Assembly (NCBI GenBank): GCA_030426725.1
Contig: JAUHXZ010000007.1
Span: 1 to 64,000 of the forward strand
Direction of reading: 5' to 3'
DNA from: Actinomycetes bacterium
GTDB taxonomy: Bacteria; Actinomycetota; Actinomycetes; Propionibacteriales; Propionibacteriaceae
DNA length: 64,000 nt
How positions within the stretch are numbered: the stretch's first letter is position 1; every line of letters starts with the position of its first letter. Positions 25,200 through 34,367 of this stretch are shown here, in pieces. The notes beneath the pieces are model-generated. The model did no database searches. It was not told the DNA's origin and saw only the letters and a list, made by a program, of their open reading frames with translations. The position numbers and the translations under genes are program-made.

Positions 25200-26420
25200 A
25201 TGGCGTTGGACAACTCCCGGGACAAGCCGCTGCCCCTGGGCCGCGTGATCGGCCTCACCCGCGACTGGGTGGGCCGCCTCGGCGAGGTGTGGGTCGACGC
25301 CCAGGTGGTGGAGATCAAGCGCCGCAGCGCCCCGACGCAGTTCCTCACCTTCCGCGACCGGGTCGCCGACATGTCGGTGTCGGTGACCGTCTCGGCGATG
25401 GTCCTCGACGCCGCCGGCCCCCTCCCGGAGGGCTCCAGGGTCACGGCGCGGGTGAAACCGCGCGTGTGGGACCGCAACACGTCGCTCACGTTCGAGTGCC
25501 TCGAGATCCAGGTGGCCGGCGAGGGCCGGCTGCTCGCCCAGCTCGAACAGCTCAAGCGAAAGCTGCAGGCCGAGGGCCTGTTCGACCCGGTCCGCAAGCG
25601 CCGGCTGCCCGTGGTGCCGCGGATGATCGGGCTGGTCACCGGCAAGGACTCGGACGCGGAGCGCGACGTCGTCACCAACGTCGCCAGGCGCTGGCCGGCG
25701 GCCCGGATCCGCACTCGCCACGCACTGGTGCAGGGCCCCAACTCGGCCGAGTCGGTCATGCTGGCGCTGGGCGCGCTCGATGAGGATCCCGAGGTCGACG
25801 TCATCGTCATCGCCCGCGGCGGTGGCTCGCTGGAGGACCTCCTGTCGTTCTCCGACGAGGGCCTCGTCCGCGCCGTGGCGGCCGCCAGCACCCCGGTCGT
25901 CTCGGCCATCGGCCACGAGCGGGACTCCCCCATCCTCGACCTCGTGGCCGACGTCCGCGCCTCCACCCCGACCGACGCCGCCAAACGGATCGTCCCCGAC
26001 CACGCCGTCGAGGCCGCGGCCGTCGCGGAGGCCACTCGACGGCTGCTGCGGGCCGTTGAGGTGAGGATCACGGAGGCGCAGCGCCAGCTGGACCAGCTGC
26101 GCGGCCGCCCCGTCATGGTGGACCCGACCAGCGCGTTCGCCGCCCACTACGACCGGCTGAGCCTGCTGCGGCACAAGCTGGACGCCGCCGTCGACCGGAG
26201 GATCCGTGACGAGGAGTCCCTGTTGCGCTCGGCGGTCAGCTCCATCCGGGCGCTGTCGCCCAAACGCACCCTGGAGCGCGGCTATGCGGTCCTCGTCGAC
26301 GACGATCACGGCTCCGTGTCGTCGGTCGCCGACACCGGCCCGGGAGCGCGGATCCACGCCTATCTGGCCGACGGCCAGCTCGACCTCGACGTCATCGCCA
26401 CGCAAGGAGACCAGAAGTGA
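25200..26420 (+). CDS. xseA: Exodeoxyribonuclease VII large subunit (406 aa)
   Basis: The catalytic subunit of exonuclease VII, which degrades single-stranded DNA to oligonucleotides. The N-terminal OB-fold (about residues 12-110) is followed by the conserved nuclease core: KRRLPVVPRMIGLVTGKDSDAERDVV, then DVIVIARGGGSLEDLLSFSDEGLVRAV and TPVVSAIGHERDSPILDLVADVRASTPTDAA. A long helical region and a C-terminal LERGYAVLVDDD segment end the protein. Its stop overlaps the xseB start by four bases. Confidence 0.96.
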   Translation: MALDNSRDKPLPLGRVIGLTRDWVGRLGEVWVDAQVVEIKRRSAPTQFLTFRDRVADMSVSVTVSAMVLDAAGPLPEGSRVTARVKPRVWDRNTSLTFECLEIQVAGEGRLLAQLEQLKRKLQAEGLFDPVRKRRLPVVPRMIGLVTGKDSDAERDVVTNVARRWPAARIRTRHALVQGPNSAESVMLALGALDEDPEVDVIVIARGGGSLEDLLSFSDEGLVRAVAAASTPVVSAIGHERDSPILDLVADVRASTPTDAAKRIVPDHAVEAAAVAEATRRLLRAVEVRITEAQRQLDQLRGRPVMVDPTSAFAAHYDRLSLLRHKLDAAVDRRIRDEESLLRSAVSSIRALSPKRTLERGYAVLVDDDHGSVSSVADTGPGARIHAYLADGQLDLDVIATQGDQK

Positions 26421-26623
26421 CCGACACCCCGCTCAGCTACGAGGCCGCCCGCGACGAGCTGGTCGAGGTGGTGCGACGACTCGAGTCCGGCGGCGCCTCG
26501 CTCGCCGAGTCGATGGAGCTGTGGCAGCGCGGAGAGAAGCTCGCCGCCGTCTGCCAGGGCTTCCTGGACGGCGCCAAGGAGCAGGTCGCCAAGGCCAGGC
26601 CGAAGGAGGATCAGGAGGGCTGA
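26417..26623 (+). CDS. xseB: Exodeoxyribonuclease VII small subunit (68 aa)
   Basis: The short helical-hairpin subunit that coats the XseA coiled coil. YEAARDELVEVVRRLESGGASLAESMELWQRGEKLAAVCQGFLDGAKEQV is the classic XseB pattern (L-E-x-G-x-x-x-L-x-E-S-x-x-x-x-x-x-G). ATGA overlap with xseA indicates coupled translation. The 3' end overlaps the convergent DUF4245 gene by 13 bases. Confidence 0.95.
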   Translation: MTDTPLSYEAARDELVEVVRRLESGGASLAESMELWQRGEKLAAVCQGFLDGAKEQVAKARPKEDQEG

Positions 26624-27183
26624 CCGGCCTCGGTGAGCGTCGCGGCGAACGCCTCGAGCTCGACGAAGTCGGTGTCCGCGGTGACGATGGACGTCACGTC
26701 CTCGCCCTCGCTCACCAGGCTGCGGGTCCGCTCGTCGTCGCTCTCGTAGCGCTCCCAGGTGAGCCCTGCGATCTCGACGGTGGCCCCGAGGGCGTCGCCG
26801 TCGCGGGTGGTGTCGGACACGAAGGAACCGGTGGCGCCGTCGCGCTGCTGGACTCCGAAGTAGATCCCGTCGGGGGACAGATATCCCACCTGCCACCAGT
26901 TGCCGGTGGCCTCCTCGTCGGTGATCCACGGCTCGCCCTCGGCGGCCCAGGCGACGCGCACGGGGATCCAGTCCTCACCGGGCTCGTCGGCGACCAGCAC
27001 GGGATACGGCGCCTCATCGGCGGCGACGGCCAGCACTGCGCCCACGTCGACGGCCTCGGGCTTCGGGTCGGGGTTGACGGTGAACCACCACACGATCACG
27101 GCGATGGGCACGAGCAGCACCGCCATGGAGATCACCATGTCACGGGACCTGGACTTGCTGTTGCGTCGCGCCATGCGGGTCAT
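26611..27183 (-). CDS. DUF4245 domain membrane-anchored protein (190 aa)
   Basis: A basic N-terminus and one membrane helix (about residues 17-34) anchor a mostly extracytoplasmic domain. The pattern PYPVLVADEPGEDWIPVRVAW, then NWWQVGYLSPDGIYFGVQQ, then GLTWERY and RSLV matches DUF4245. In many actinobacteria a DUF4245 gene sits beside xseA/xseB as it does here. Function is unknown. An ATG three codons on is an alternative start. It is convergent with xseB and overlaps it. Confidence 0.85.
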   Translation of the reverse strand: MTRMARRNSKSRSRDMVISMAVLLVPIAVIVWWFTVNPDPKPEAVDVGAVLAVAADEAPYPVLVADEPGEDWIPVRVAWAAEGEPWITDEEATGNWWQVGYLSPDGIYFGVQQRDGATGSFVSDTTRDGDALGATVEIAGLTWERYESDDERTRSLVSEGEDVTSIVTADTDFVELEAFAATLTEAGQPS

Positions 27184-27219
27184 CGTCCCATGACCGGTGC
27201 CGACGCCCCAAAGCGGACG

Positions 27220-28020
27220 TCAGCGGCCGAAGCGGCGCTCGCGCTGGGCGTAGGAGCGCAGGGCGCGGACGAAGTCGACGCGTCGGAAGTCCGGCCACAG
27301 CGCCTCGCAGAAGTAGTACTCGCTGTGCGCGGACTGCCAGAGCAGGAATCCGGAGAGCCGCTGCTCGCCGGAGGTGCGGATGATCAGGTCGGGGTCGGGC
27401 TGGCCCTTCGTGTACAGGTGGGCCGAGATCTCGTCGATCTCGAGGTTGCCGGCGACCTCGTCCAGGGTGGCGCCCTCGGCCGCGCGCGCCGCCAGAAGGG
27501 ACCGGACCGCGTCGCGCAGTTCGTGACGGCCGCCGTAGGCCACTGCCACGTTGACGTGCATGCCGTCGACGTCGGCCGTCGACTCGGACGCGGCGAGCAG
27601 CGCCTCGGCCATCCCCCCCGGCAGCAGGTCGAGGGCGCCGACGGCCTGGACGCGCCAGCGCTTGGTGGCGGCGAGCCGGGAGACGAGCTTCTCGATGACG
27701 TCGAGCAGAGGAACCAGTTCGTCGTCGCCGGCGCGGCTGAGGTTGTCGGTGCTGAGCACCCAGAGCGTGATGACAGGGATGCGGGCCTCGTCGCACCACT
27801 CGACGAACTCCTCGAGCTTGGCCGCACCCGCGCGGTAGCCGGCGACCAGCGGCTGACCGGGGGCGTTCATGCGCGCCCACCGCCGGTTGCCGTCGGCGAG
27901 CACGGCGATGTGCCGTGGCAGACTCGCAGTGTCGAGATGCCGCAGGACCTGCCGCTCGTAGCTGGCGTACAGCCAGCGCGGAGGCCACACCCGGTCGATC
28001 AGCCGCTGCACCCCAGACAT
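27220..28020 (-). CDS. Z-prenyl diphosphate synthase, UppS family (266 aa)
   Basis: A cis-prenyltransferase that adds isoprene units from IPP to an allylic diphosphate. HIAVLADGNRRWAR (about residues 37-50) holds the catalytic Asp43 and the diphosphate-binding loop. The C-terminal DLIIRTSGEQRLSGFLLWQSAHSEYYFCEALWPDFRRVDFVRALRSY region is the family signature. The sequence resembles the shorter-chain actinobacterial enzymes (Z-farnesyl diphosphate synthase, Rv1086-like) as much as the long-chain undecaprenyl synthase, so chain length is open. It is divergent from the TrhA gene, with an operator between. Confidence 0.9.
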   Translation of the reverse strand: MSGVQRLIDRVWPPRWLYASYERQVLRHLDTASLPRHIAVLADGNRRWARMNAPGQPLVAGYRAGAAKLEEFVEWCDEARIPVITLWVLSTDNLSRAGDDELVPLLDVIEKLVSRLAATKRWRVQAVGALDLLPGGMAEALLAASESTADVDGMHVNVAVAYGGRHELRDAVRSLLAARAAEGATLDEVAGNLEIDEISAHLYTKGQPDPDLIIRTSGEQRLSGFLLWQSAHSEYYFCEALWPDFRRVDFVRALRSYAQRERRFGR

Positions 28021-28041
28021 GGACAGCAGCCTAGCGGCTGG

Positions 28042-28070
28042 TTGGATTTCGCCGGACCGAGGAGTAACCT
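28042..28070 (+). promoter_or_regulatory. Candidate promoter of the trhA gene
   Basis: TTGGAT (28042-28047), a 17-base spacer and TAACCT (28065-28070) form a modest -35/-10 pair. The -10 lies at the left edge of the large palindrome, so repressor binding would block it. Confidence 0.4.
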
Positions 28071-28100
28071 ACGGTTCCGTAAGTTACTAGACCGTAGGTT
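28063..28100. promoter_or_regulatory. Overlapping palindromes, probable TetR-type operator
   Basis: Bases 28063-28088 form a 26-bp near-perfect palindrome with arms AGTAACcTACGG and CCGTAaGTTACT. Its left part, AACCTACGGT (28066-28075), is repeated exactly in inverted form at 28091-28100 (ACCGTAGGTT). The composite site covers the probable -10 and start region before the trhA gene. The size and symmetry suit a TetR-family dimer pair; no regulator gene is adjacent. Confidence 0.7.
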
Positions 28101-28106
28101 GTGCAC

Positions 28107-28763
28107 ATGACTCAGACCACCACCCTCGCCCCGGCCAAGCCCAAACTCCGCGGGTGGCTGCATCTCGGCATGGCGCCCGTCGCCTTCATCGTCGGGTTGG
28201 TGTTCACCGTCTTCGCCCCCACGCTCGAGGGCCGCATCGGCTGCGGCGTCTACACCCTGGCCGCGGTGCAACTGTTCGGCACCAGCGCCGCCTACCACCG
28301 CGGGACGTGGTCGGAGAAGACCAACGCGGTCTTCCGGCGACTCGACCACTCCAACATCTTCATCTTCATCGCCGGCACCTACACGCCGCTGGCCCTGACC
28401 CTCCTCGAGGGCCGTTCGCAGTGGACGCTGCTCATCCTCATCTGGTCGGTGGCGATCCTGGGCGTGGCCTTCCGGGTCCTGTGGCTGTCCGCCCCGCGCT
28501 GGCTCTACACCTTCCTTTACGTCGCGATGGGCTGGGCGGCTCTGGGCTGGCTCGGCCAGTTCTGGGCCGCCGGCGGCCCCGCCGTCGTGATCCTCGTCAT
28601 GGGCGGCGGCCTGGTCTACTCCCTCGGGGCCGTCGCCTACGCGACGAAGCGCCCGAGGCTGTCGCCGACGTGGTTCGGCTTCCACGAGGTGTTCCACGCC
28701 TGCACGATCCTCGCGGCACTGCTGCACCTCGTCGCCATCGGGCTGGCCGTCTTCGGCGCCTGA
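28107..28763 (+). CDS. trhA: TrhA / hemolysin III family membrane protein (218 aa)
   Basis: A seven-helix membrane protein of the PAQR/hemolysin III family. Landmarks are GTSAAYHRGTWSEKTNAVFRRLDHSNIFIFIAGTYTPLAL (about residues 60-98), with the conserved Ser, His and Asp of the putative metal site, and the C-terminal GFHEVFHACTILAALLH with two His. Bacterial members have been linked to membrane-energetics homeostasis. ATG at 28107 is chosen; a GTG two codons upstream is possible. The gene stands alone after a striking palindromic operator. Confidence 0.88.
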   Translation: MTQTTTLAPAKPKLRGWLHLGMAPVAFIVGLVFTVFAPTLEGRIGCGVYTLAAVQLFGTSAAYHRGTWSEKTNAVFRRLDHSNIFIFIAGTYTPLALTLLEGRSQWTLLILIWSVAILGVAFRVLWLSAPRWLYTFLYVAMGWAALGWLGQFWAAGGPAVVILVMGGGLVYSLGAVAYATKRPRLSPTWFGFHEVFHACTILAALLHLVAIGLAVFGA

Positions 28764-28935
28764 CGCGCACCCGCGCCGACGGGAAAGTTACAGCTGTGTG
28801 ATTTCTCGGCCGAGCGTCCGCGGGGCGACCCCGAGGGCGGTTATTGTCGGGGCCATGGAGAACCACTCCATCTCTGCCAGACCGGTCCCTTGACCTCAGC
28901 CTCGGGGGCCGACGGACAAGACGCGGCCTCCGTGA

Positions 28936-28941
28936 AGGGAG
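28936..28941 (+). promoter_or_regulatory. Ribosome binding site favouring the phoH GTG start
   Basis: AGGGAG ends five bases before the GTG at 28947, whereas no Shine-Dalgarno is seen before the TTG at 28890 that would extend the frame by 19 codons. Confidence 0.5.
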
Positions 28942-28946
28942 CCCCC

Positions 28947-30296
28947 GTGCTCAACACGTCCGACCAGCAGACTTCCCCCGTGCAGGTCCCGTCAGATACG
29001 GCGATCCGGACCTACGTGCTCGATACCTCAGTCATCCTGTCCGACCCGAAGGCGGCGCTCAGGTTCGCGGAACACAACGTCGTGATTCCCCTGGTGGTGA
29101 TCACCGAACTCGAAGCCAAACGCCACCATCCCGAGCTGGGCTACTTCGCACGCACGGCGCTGCGTCTGCTCGACGACCTGCGCGTCAAGCACGGCCGCCT
29201 CGACACCCCGATGCCCACCAACGACCTCGGCGGCAACCTGCGCGTCGAGCTCAACCACACCGATGAGAGCACGCTTCCGCCCGGCTTCCGGCTGGGCGAC
29301 AACGACACCCGCATCCTCGCGGTCGCGCTCAACTACGCCAACGAAGGCCACGACGTCGTCCTCGTCACGAAGGACGTGCCGCTGCGCGTCAAGGCGGCCG
29401 CCGTCGGGCTCGCCGCCGAGGAGTACCGCAACGAACAGCCGCTGCAGGCCGGCTTCACCGGCATGGCCGACCTCGACGTCACCGTGGACCAGGTCTCCGA
29501 GATCTACGAGACGGGCACCCTCCAGGACCTGCCGGCCGCACGCGAACTACCCGCGCACACCGGGGTGGTCCTGCATGCGCCCGGGTCGAGCGCCTTGGGC
29601 CGCCGGATGCCCGACGGCTCGATCCAGCTCCTGCGCTCGGACCGCGAGGTCTTCGGCATCCACGGCCGGTCCGCCGAGCAGCGGGTCGCCCTCGACCTCC
29701 TCATGGACGATTCCATCGGCATCGTGTCCATGGGCGGGCGGGCCGGCACCGGCAAGTCGGCGCTGGCGCTGTGCGCCGGGCTCGAGGCTGTGCTGGAGCA
29801 GCGCAAGTACAGCAAGGTGATGATCTTCCGTCCGCTGTACGCCGTCGGAGGGCAGGACCTGGGCTACCTGCCCGGGTCCGCGGGCGAGAAGATGCAGCCA
29901 TGGGGGCAGGCGGTCTTCGACACGCTTTCGGCCGTGACGAACAAGTACGTCATCGACGAACTGCTCGAACGCGAGATGATCGAGGTCCTTCCCCTCACCC
30001 ACATCCGGGGACGCTCGCTGCACGACGCGTTCATCATCGTCGACGAGGCCCAGTCCCTGGAGCGCAACGTGCTACTCACGGTGCTGTCGCGCGTGGGCCA
30101 GAACTCGCGCGTGGTCCTCACTCACGACGTGGCCCAGCGCGACAACCTGCGGGTCGGCAGGCACGACGGCGTGGTGGCGGTCATCGAGAAGCTCAAGGGC
30201 AACCCGCTGTTCGCCCATGTGACGCTGACCCGGTCCGAGCGGAGCCAGATCGCGGCGCTCGTCACCGACATGCTCGAGGTCGACGAACTGGCCTGA
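28947..30296 (+). CDS. PhoH family protein, PIN-PhoH fusion (449 aa)
   Basis: A two-domain PhoH2-type protein. The N-terminal PIN ribonuclease domain (about residues 20-155) has its first catalytic Asp in [10 protein letters not shown], a Glu in ITELEAKR and the acidic cluster [13 protein letters not shown]. The C-terminal PhoH ATPase carries Walker [13 protein letters not shown] and Walker [10 protein letters not shown], with THIRGRSL between. Actinobacterial homologues act as RNA-unwinding ribonucleases. I favour the GTG at 28947 for its ribosome binding site; an upstream TTG at 28890 is the alternative. It converges on the thioredoxin-domain gene. Confidence 0.93.
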   Translation: MLNTSDQQTSPVQVPSDTAIRTYVLDTSVILSDPKAALRFAEHNVVIPLVVITELEAKRHHPELGYFARTALRLLDDLRVKHGRLDTPMPTNDLGGNLRVELNHTDESTLPPGFRLGDNDTRILAVALNYANEGHDVVLVTKDVPLRVKAAAVGLAAEEYRNEQPLQAGFTGMADLDVTVDQVSEIYETGTLQDLPAARELPAHTGVVLHAPGSSALGRRMPDGSIQLLRSDREVFGIHGRSAEQRVALDLLMDDSIGIVSMGGRAGTGKSALALCAGLEAVLEQRKYSKVMIFRPLYAVGGQDLGYLPGSAGEKMQPWGQAVFDTLSAVTNKYVIDELLEREMIEVLPLTHIRGRSLHDAFIIVDEAQSLERNVLLTVLSRVGQNSRVVLTHDVAQRDNLRVGRHDGVVAVIEKLKGNPLFAHVTLTRSERSQIAALVTDMLEVDELA

Positions 30297-30309
30297 CCTT
30301 CACCGGACC

Positions 30310-32319
30310 CTAGACGCGGCTCCACAGCGGGGTCTTGAGCTCGTTGTAGTCGGTCACCGGGTCGAAGCACACGGTGCCGCGGCACACGTATACGGCGCCG
30401 TCGGCGCGGTTCTCCAGGTGGGAACCCCAGCCGGCGGCGCCTTCGCGTGCGGTGATGACGGCCGACCCGGGCGGGACCATCCGCCAGGAGGCGCGCGCCA
30501 GCTCGGCGAACGGGTCGTCGCCCACCACGACGGCGACGCCCGGCCGGAGCCCGCGGCGCGCCTCGTCGGCAATGAGGAGGTCGGCGAGGGCGGCCCCGGC
30601 GAAGCGGGGCGTCTCCTCGACCGCGACCCAGGTGGTGCGGGCGGCGATGTCGGCGCGCTCGGCGAAGTCTGGCCGCTCCGCGAGGAGGCCGACGAGCCGG
30701 AGGGCGGCGATGAGCGCCGACGTGCCGCTGGGGGTGACGTTGTCGGTGACGGACCTCGGCCGGTCGAAGAGGCCGGTGTCGACGGCGTCGTAGAAGCCGC
30801 CGTCGTCGTGCCCGAACAGTTCGACGGCCCGCCCGGCCAGCGCCTCGGCGCGGCGCAGCCAGTCGGCGTCGCCGGTGGCCGACGCCAGATGCGCGAAGGC
30901 CTCGGCGACCGCGCCGAAGTCCTCCGCGGCACCGACCTCCGTCGACGCGACGCCCTCGCGCGACGAGCGGCGCAGGTCGCCGTCGGCCAGGTGCACCTCG
31001 ACGAGGTGCTCGGCGGCACGCAGGGCGAGTTCCAACCACCCCTTCTCGTCGAAGATCATGGCCCCGGTGACCAGCGAGGAGATCATCCAGCCGTTCCAGG
31101 CGGCGACCACCAGGGTGTCGGGGCCGGGCCGGAACCGGTTGGTGCGCTCCTCGAGGAGCTTCGAGGTGACCTCCTCGAGCCTGGCGAAGTCGGGACGGCC
31201 CCGCAGCTGGAGGGTGGACAGGCCGTCCTCGAAGGTGCCGCCGCGGGTGACGTGGAACACCTCCGCGGCCCACTCCCCCAGTTCGGCGCCGAGGGCGTCG
31301 TCGAGGAGCTCGGGGTTCCACAGGTAGAAGATGCCCTCGTGCACGGCGCCGCGGATGTCGCAGGAGTCGGCGTCGAGACCGCTGATGAAGGCGCCCTGGT
31401 CGTTGACCATCTCCCGCTCGAGCCATTCGACGATCCCGTAGGCGGTGCGCTCGAACAGCGCCCGCAGCCCGGCGTCGTGGTCGGCGGTGCGCCGCCAGCC
31501 GCGCACGTAGGTGCCGAGAAGGAGCGCGTTGTCGTAGAGCATCTTCTCGAAGTGCGGCACCACCCAGCCCGGGTCGACGGCGTAGCGGTGGAACCCGCCG
31601 CCCACCTGGTCGTGAATGCCGCCGCGGGCCATCGCCTCGAGCGAGCGCTGCGCGAGCTCGAGGGTCCTCGGGTCGCCCTTGACGAGCAGCGCATCGATAA
31701 GGGTGGGGGCGGGGAACTTCGGCTGGGTGCCGAAACCGCCGTGGATGAGGTCGAAACCGGACTCGAGGGCATCGACGGCCTTGCGCAGGTCGGGCGGGGT
31801 CTCGCGGGACGGCAGTTCGTGCCCGGTGAGCGAGTTGACGATGTACTCGGCCGAGCCGATCACCTTGTCGCGCCGGGCGTGCCAGGCATCGGCCATGGCC
31901 TCGAGCACCTGCCGGAAGGAGGGCTGCCCCTCGCGCGGCTCGGGCGGGAAGTAGGTGCCGGTGAAGAACGGCGCGCCCGCGGGGGTGAGGAAGGCGGTCA
32001 TCGGCCAGCCTCCGGCGCCGCGGTTCATCGCCTGGGTGGCGGTCATGAAGACGGCGTCGACGTCGGGATGCTGCTGGCGGTCCACCTTGATTGCGACGAA
32101 GTGCTCGTTGATGAACCGGGCGATGTCCGGGTTGTCGAAGGACTCGTGGCTCATGACGTGGCACCAGTGGCACGACGCGTAGCCGACCGACAGCATGATC
32201 GGCCGGTCCTGCTCCACCGCGGCGGCCAGGGCGTCGGGGCCCCATTCCCACCAGTCGATATCCTGGTGGGCGTGCTGGCGCAGGTAGTCGCTGGCAGATT
32301 CGACGAGGCGGTTGACCAT
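30310..32319 (-). CDS. Thioredoxin-domain protein, YyaL/DUF255 family (669 aa)
   Basis: An N-terminal DUF255 thioredoxin-like domain (about residues 1-165) has the Cys50-His-Trp-Cys53 pair in VGYASCHWCHVMSHESF, then GGWPMTAFLTPAGAPFFTGTYFPP. The remainder is an alpha/alpha-barrel related to N-acylglucosamine 2-epimerases/cellobiose epimerases, with DQVGGGFHRYAVDPGWVVPHFEKMLYDNA and a late GTSALI segment. This domain order and the length match YyaL/spermatogenesis-associated protein 20 homologues, whose biochemical role is not settled. It begins 89 bases from the divergent rhomboid gene. Confidence 0.9.
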   Translation of the reverse strand: MVNRLVESASDYLRQHAHQDIDWWEWGPDALAAAVEQDRPIMLSVGYASCHWCHVMSHESFDNPDIARFINEHFVAIKVDRQQHPDVDAVFMTATQAMNRGAGGWPMTAFLTPAGAPFFTGTYFPPEPREGQPSFRQVLEAMADAWHARRDKVIGSAEYIVNSLTGHELPSRETPPDLRKAVDALESGFDLIHGGFGTQPKFPAPTLIDALLVKGDPRTLELAQRSLEAMARGGIHDQVGGGFHRYAVDPGWVVPHFEKMLYDNALLLGTYVRGWRRTADHDAGLRALFERTAYGIVEWLEREMVNDQGAFISGLDADSCDIRGAVHEGIFYLWNPELLDDALGAELGEWAAEVFHVTRGGTFEDGLSTLQLRGRPDFARLEEVTSKLLEERTNRFRPGPDTLVVAAWNGWMISSLVTGAMIFDEKGWLELALRAAEHLVEVHLADGDLRRSSREGVASTEVGAAEDFGAVAEAFAHLASATGDADWLRRAEALAGRAVELFGHDDGGFYDAVDTGLFDRPRSVTDNVTPSGTSALIAALRLVGLLAERPDFAERADIAARTTWVAVEETPRFAGAALADLLIADEARRGLRPGVAVVVGDDPFAELARASWRMVPPGSAVITAREGAAGWGSHLENRADGAVYVCRGTVCFDPVTDYNELKTPLWSRV

Positions 32320-32408
32320 GCCGCCCAGCGTATCCGCCCCGGCGGAACGCTCGCACCGGGACCCCCACCCGGTATCCGCCGCTTGGATTCGTCGGCCACA
32401 CTGGACGC

Positions 32409-33002
32409 ATGGCCCGAGTTCACGAGTCCCCGCCCACGCTGCCGAAGGCCCTCATGGTCGTCGGCGGCCTCCTGGCCGTCATGTGGCTGCTCGAGGCGCT
32501 GGACACCGTGACGCTCAACAGCCTCGACGCGTACGGGATCGAGCCGAGGCAGGCGGAGGATCTGCTCAACATCGCCTGGGCGCCGTTCCTGCACTTCGGC
32601 TGGCCGCACCTCATCGGCAACTCGGGCCCGTTCCTCGTGCTGGGCGTGATCACCTACCTGGCCGGCGTCGCCCGCTGGATCGTCGCGACCCTCACGTCGG
32701 TCGTCGTCTCCGGGCTGGCCGCCTGGCTGCTGTCGCCGGTCGGCAGCATCACGGCCGGGGCGTCAGGCCTCATCTTCGGCTGGCTCACATACCTGCTCGT
32801 CCGGGGGCTGTTCACCGGCCGTCCGGGGCAGATCGCCATCGCCGTGGTGGTGTTCCTGCTCTACGGCTCGGTGCTGTGGGGCGTGTTCCCGACGATGCCG
32901 GGCGTGAGCTGGCAGGCGCACCTGGGCGGCGCCATCGGCGGAGTAGTCGCGGCCTGGCAGCTGCACAAGGACCCGGAATCGGCCCGCTATCCCCGCTCCT
33001 AG
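32409..33002 (+). CDS. Rhomboid family intramembrane serine protease (197 aa)
   Basis: A six-helix rhomboid. The catalytic Ser119 is in ITAGASGLIFG and the catalytic His171 in WQAHLGGAIGG. The oxyanion-loop residues His67 and Asn71 lie in WPHLIGNSGPF. These proteases cut membrane-spanning substrates within the lipid bilayer; the substrate is unknown. The stop overlaps the convergent mca stop within CTAG. Confidence 0.92.
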   Translation: MARVHESPPTLPKALMVVGGLLAVMWLLEALDTVTLNSLDAYGIEPRQAEDLLNIAWAPFLHFGWPHLIGNSGPFLVLGVITYLAGVARWIVATLTSVVVSGLAAWLLSPVGSITAGASGLIFGWLTYLLVRGLFTGRPGQIAIAVVVFLLYGSVLWGVFPTMPGVSWQAHLGGAIGGVVAAWQLHKDPESARYPRS

Positions 33003-33895
33003 ATGTGGAACTCGGGCGTGGTGGGCAGGTCCCTCAGCCCGGCGAACAGGTCGGCCTCGGGGATCATGGTCGGCACCTTGGACACGACCAGCTGGTAGTC
33101 CTCCGTCGGCCATCCGGCCTGCTGGACGGCCAGCGGCACCGCGAACCACGGCCCGTCGGGGTCGATCTGCGTCGCGTGGGCGCGGAGGGCCTCGTCGCGG
33201 ATGGGGAAGTACTTCGAGCATTCGATGAAGGTGGTGAGCCGCCCGAAGGAGAACGGGTCCTCGTCGCGGAACGGTGCCTGGTAGTCGAGGCCGTGCTCGT
33301 GCATGGCCAGCTCGAGCATCTCGAACCGCTTCCGGTGGAAGCTCATGTGGTAATACAACTTGGCCGCCTGCCAGGGCTCGCCGTGCTCCGGCCAGGCCTC
33401 CGGGTCCGCGGCCGCGCGGAACGCCTCGACGGTGATGCGGTTGCACATGATGTGGTCGGCATGGGGGTAGCCGCCCTGCTCGTCGTAGGTGGTCACGACA
33501 TGGGGCCGGAAGTCGCGGATCACCTTGACCAGCCGGCCCGCCGCCTCCACGGGATCCTGCACCCCGAAGCACCCCTCGGGCAGTGGCGGCGGCGGATCAC
33601 CCTCCGGGAAGCCGGAGTCGACGAAGCCGAGCCACACCTGCCGGATTCCGAGGATCTCGCGGGCCCTGTCCATCTCGCGGCGCCGGATCTCGGCCATGTT
33701 GGCCTCCACCGCCGGGTCCCCTGCCAGTTTGGGGTTGAGGACCGATCCGCGTTCCCCGCCCGTGCAGGTGGCGACCATGACGTCGACACCCTCGGCGACG
33801 TACTTGGCGGTGGTCGCGGCGCCCTTGCTCGACTCGTCGTCGGGATGGGCATGGACGTGCAGCAACCGCAGCTGGGTGGGTTCTGGCGCTGACAT
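32999..33895 (-). CDS. mca: Mycothiol S-conjugate amidase (298 aa)
   Basis: A zinc LmbE/PIG-L-fold amidase that cleaves mycothiol adducts of toxins, releasing a mercapturic acid and GlcN-Ins. The metal and catalytic motif HVHAHPDDESSKGAATTAKY has His17, Asp19 and Asp20; the second ligand region DEQGGYPHADHIM has His145 and His148. Length suits Mca; MshB, its paralogue, lacks the same insert pattern. Its presence implies that the host makes mycothiol. DUF4307 and greA follow on the other strand, a familiar actinobacterial order. Confidence 0.94.
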   Translation of the reverse strand: MSAPEPTQLRLLHVHAHPDDESSKGAATTAKYVAEGVDVMVATCTGGERGSVLNPKLAGDPAVEANMAEIRRREMDRAREILGIRQVWLGFVDSGFPEGDPPPPLPEGCFGVQDPVEAAGRLVKVIRDFRPHVVTTYDEQGGYPHADHIMCNRITVEAFRAAADPEAWPEHGEPWQAAKLYYHMSFHRKRFEMLELAMHEHGLDYQAPFRDEDPFSFGRLTTFIECSKYFPIRDEALRAHATQIDPDGPWFAVPLAVQQAGWPTEDYQLVVSKVPTMIPEADLFAGLRDLPTTPEFHI

Positions 33896-33953
33896 GCCCC
33901 GTATTGTGACAGGCCCTGCGGACCCCGGCCGGGGAGCAGGGCACAATGGACCG

Positions 33954-34355
33954 GTGACCAGCCAGGACGAAGCCCGCATCGCCGCCCGCTACCCGAAGCG
34001 CTCCTGGGTGGACTACCTCGTCGCCGGTGTCGCGGGCGCCGCCGTTCTCGGCGCGGTCGTGCTGGTGATCGTGACGGGCGTGGTGCGCTCGGACCCGCCG
34101 GTGGCGGGGATGATCCGCAGCTTCGAGGTGCTGAGCCCGACCGAGGCCGCGGTCGAGATCGTGGTGCAGCGCAGCGATCCTGCCACCCCGGTCGAGTGCT
34201 CCGTGTACGCGCAGGCACCGTCGTTCGAGAAGGTGGCCGAGCAGGTGATCGAGGTGGGGCCCGGCGAAGAGACCCTCACGTCGGTCGAGTTCACGCTCAC
34301 CACCATCAAGGAGGCCACCAGCGTGAGCATCGAGGGGTGCGTCACGGCGGGCTGA
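33954..34355 (+). CDS. DUF4307 domain membrane protein (133 aa)
   Basis: A cytoplasmic N-terminus (RIAARYPKRSW) leads into one membrane helix (about residues 21-42), then a small extracytoplasmic beta domain with two Cys (Cys82 and Cys129), which may pair. The RYP...R and VSPTEAAVEIVVQRSDPATPVECSVYAQ-type pattern matches DUF4307. The start is GTG. It lies between mca (divergent) and greA (12 bases downstream), the usual neighbourhood of this family. Function is unknown. Confidence 0.85.
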   Translation: MTSQDEARIAARYPKRSWVDYLVAGVAGAAVLGAVVLVIVTGVVRSDPPVAGMIRSFEVLSPTEAAVEIVVQRSDPATPVECSVYAQAPSFEKVAEQVIEVGPGEETLTSVEFTLTTIKEATSVSIEGCVTAG

Positions 34356-34367
34356 TAGGATTGCCCG

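Noticed and set aside
28890-28946. A 19-codon N-terminal extension of the PhoH protein from a TTG
   Set aside because: No ribosome binding site precedes it, while AGGGAG is well placed for the GTG at 28947.
32999-33002. Rhomboid and mca stops overlap within CTAG
   Set aside because: Short convergent overlaps occur several times in this compact window and need no special explanation.
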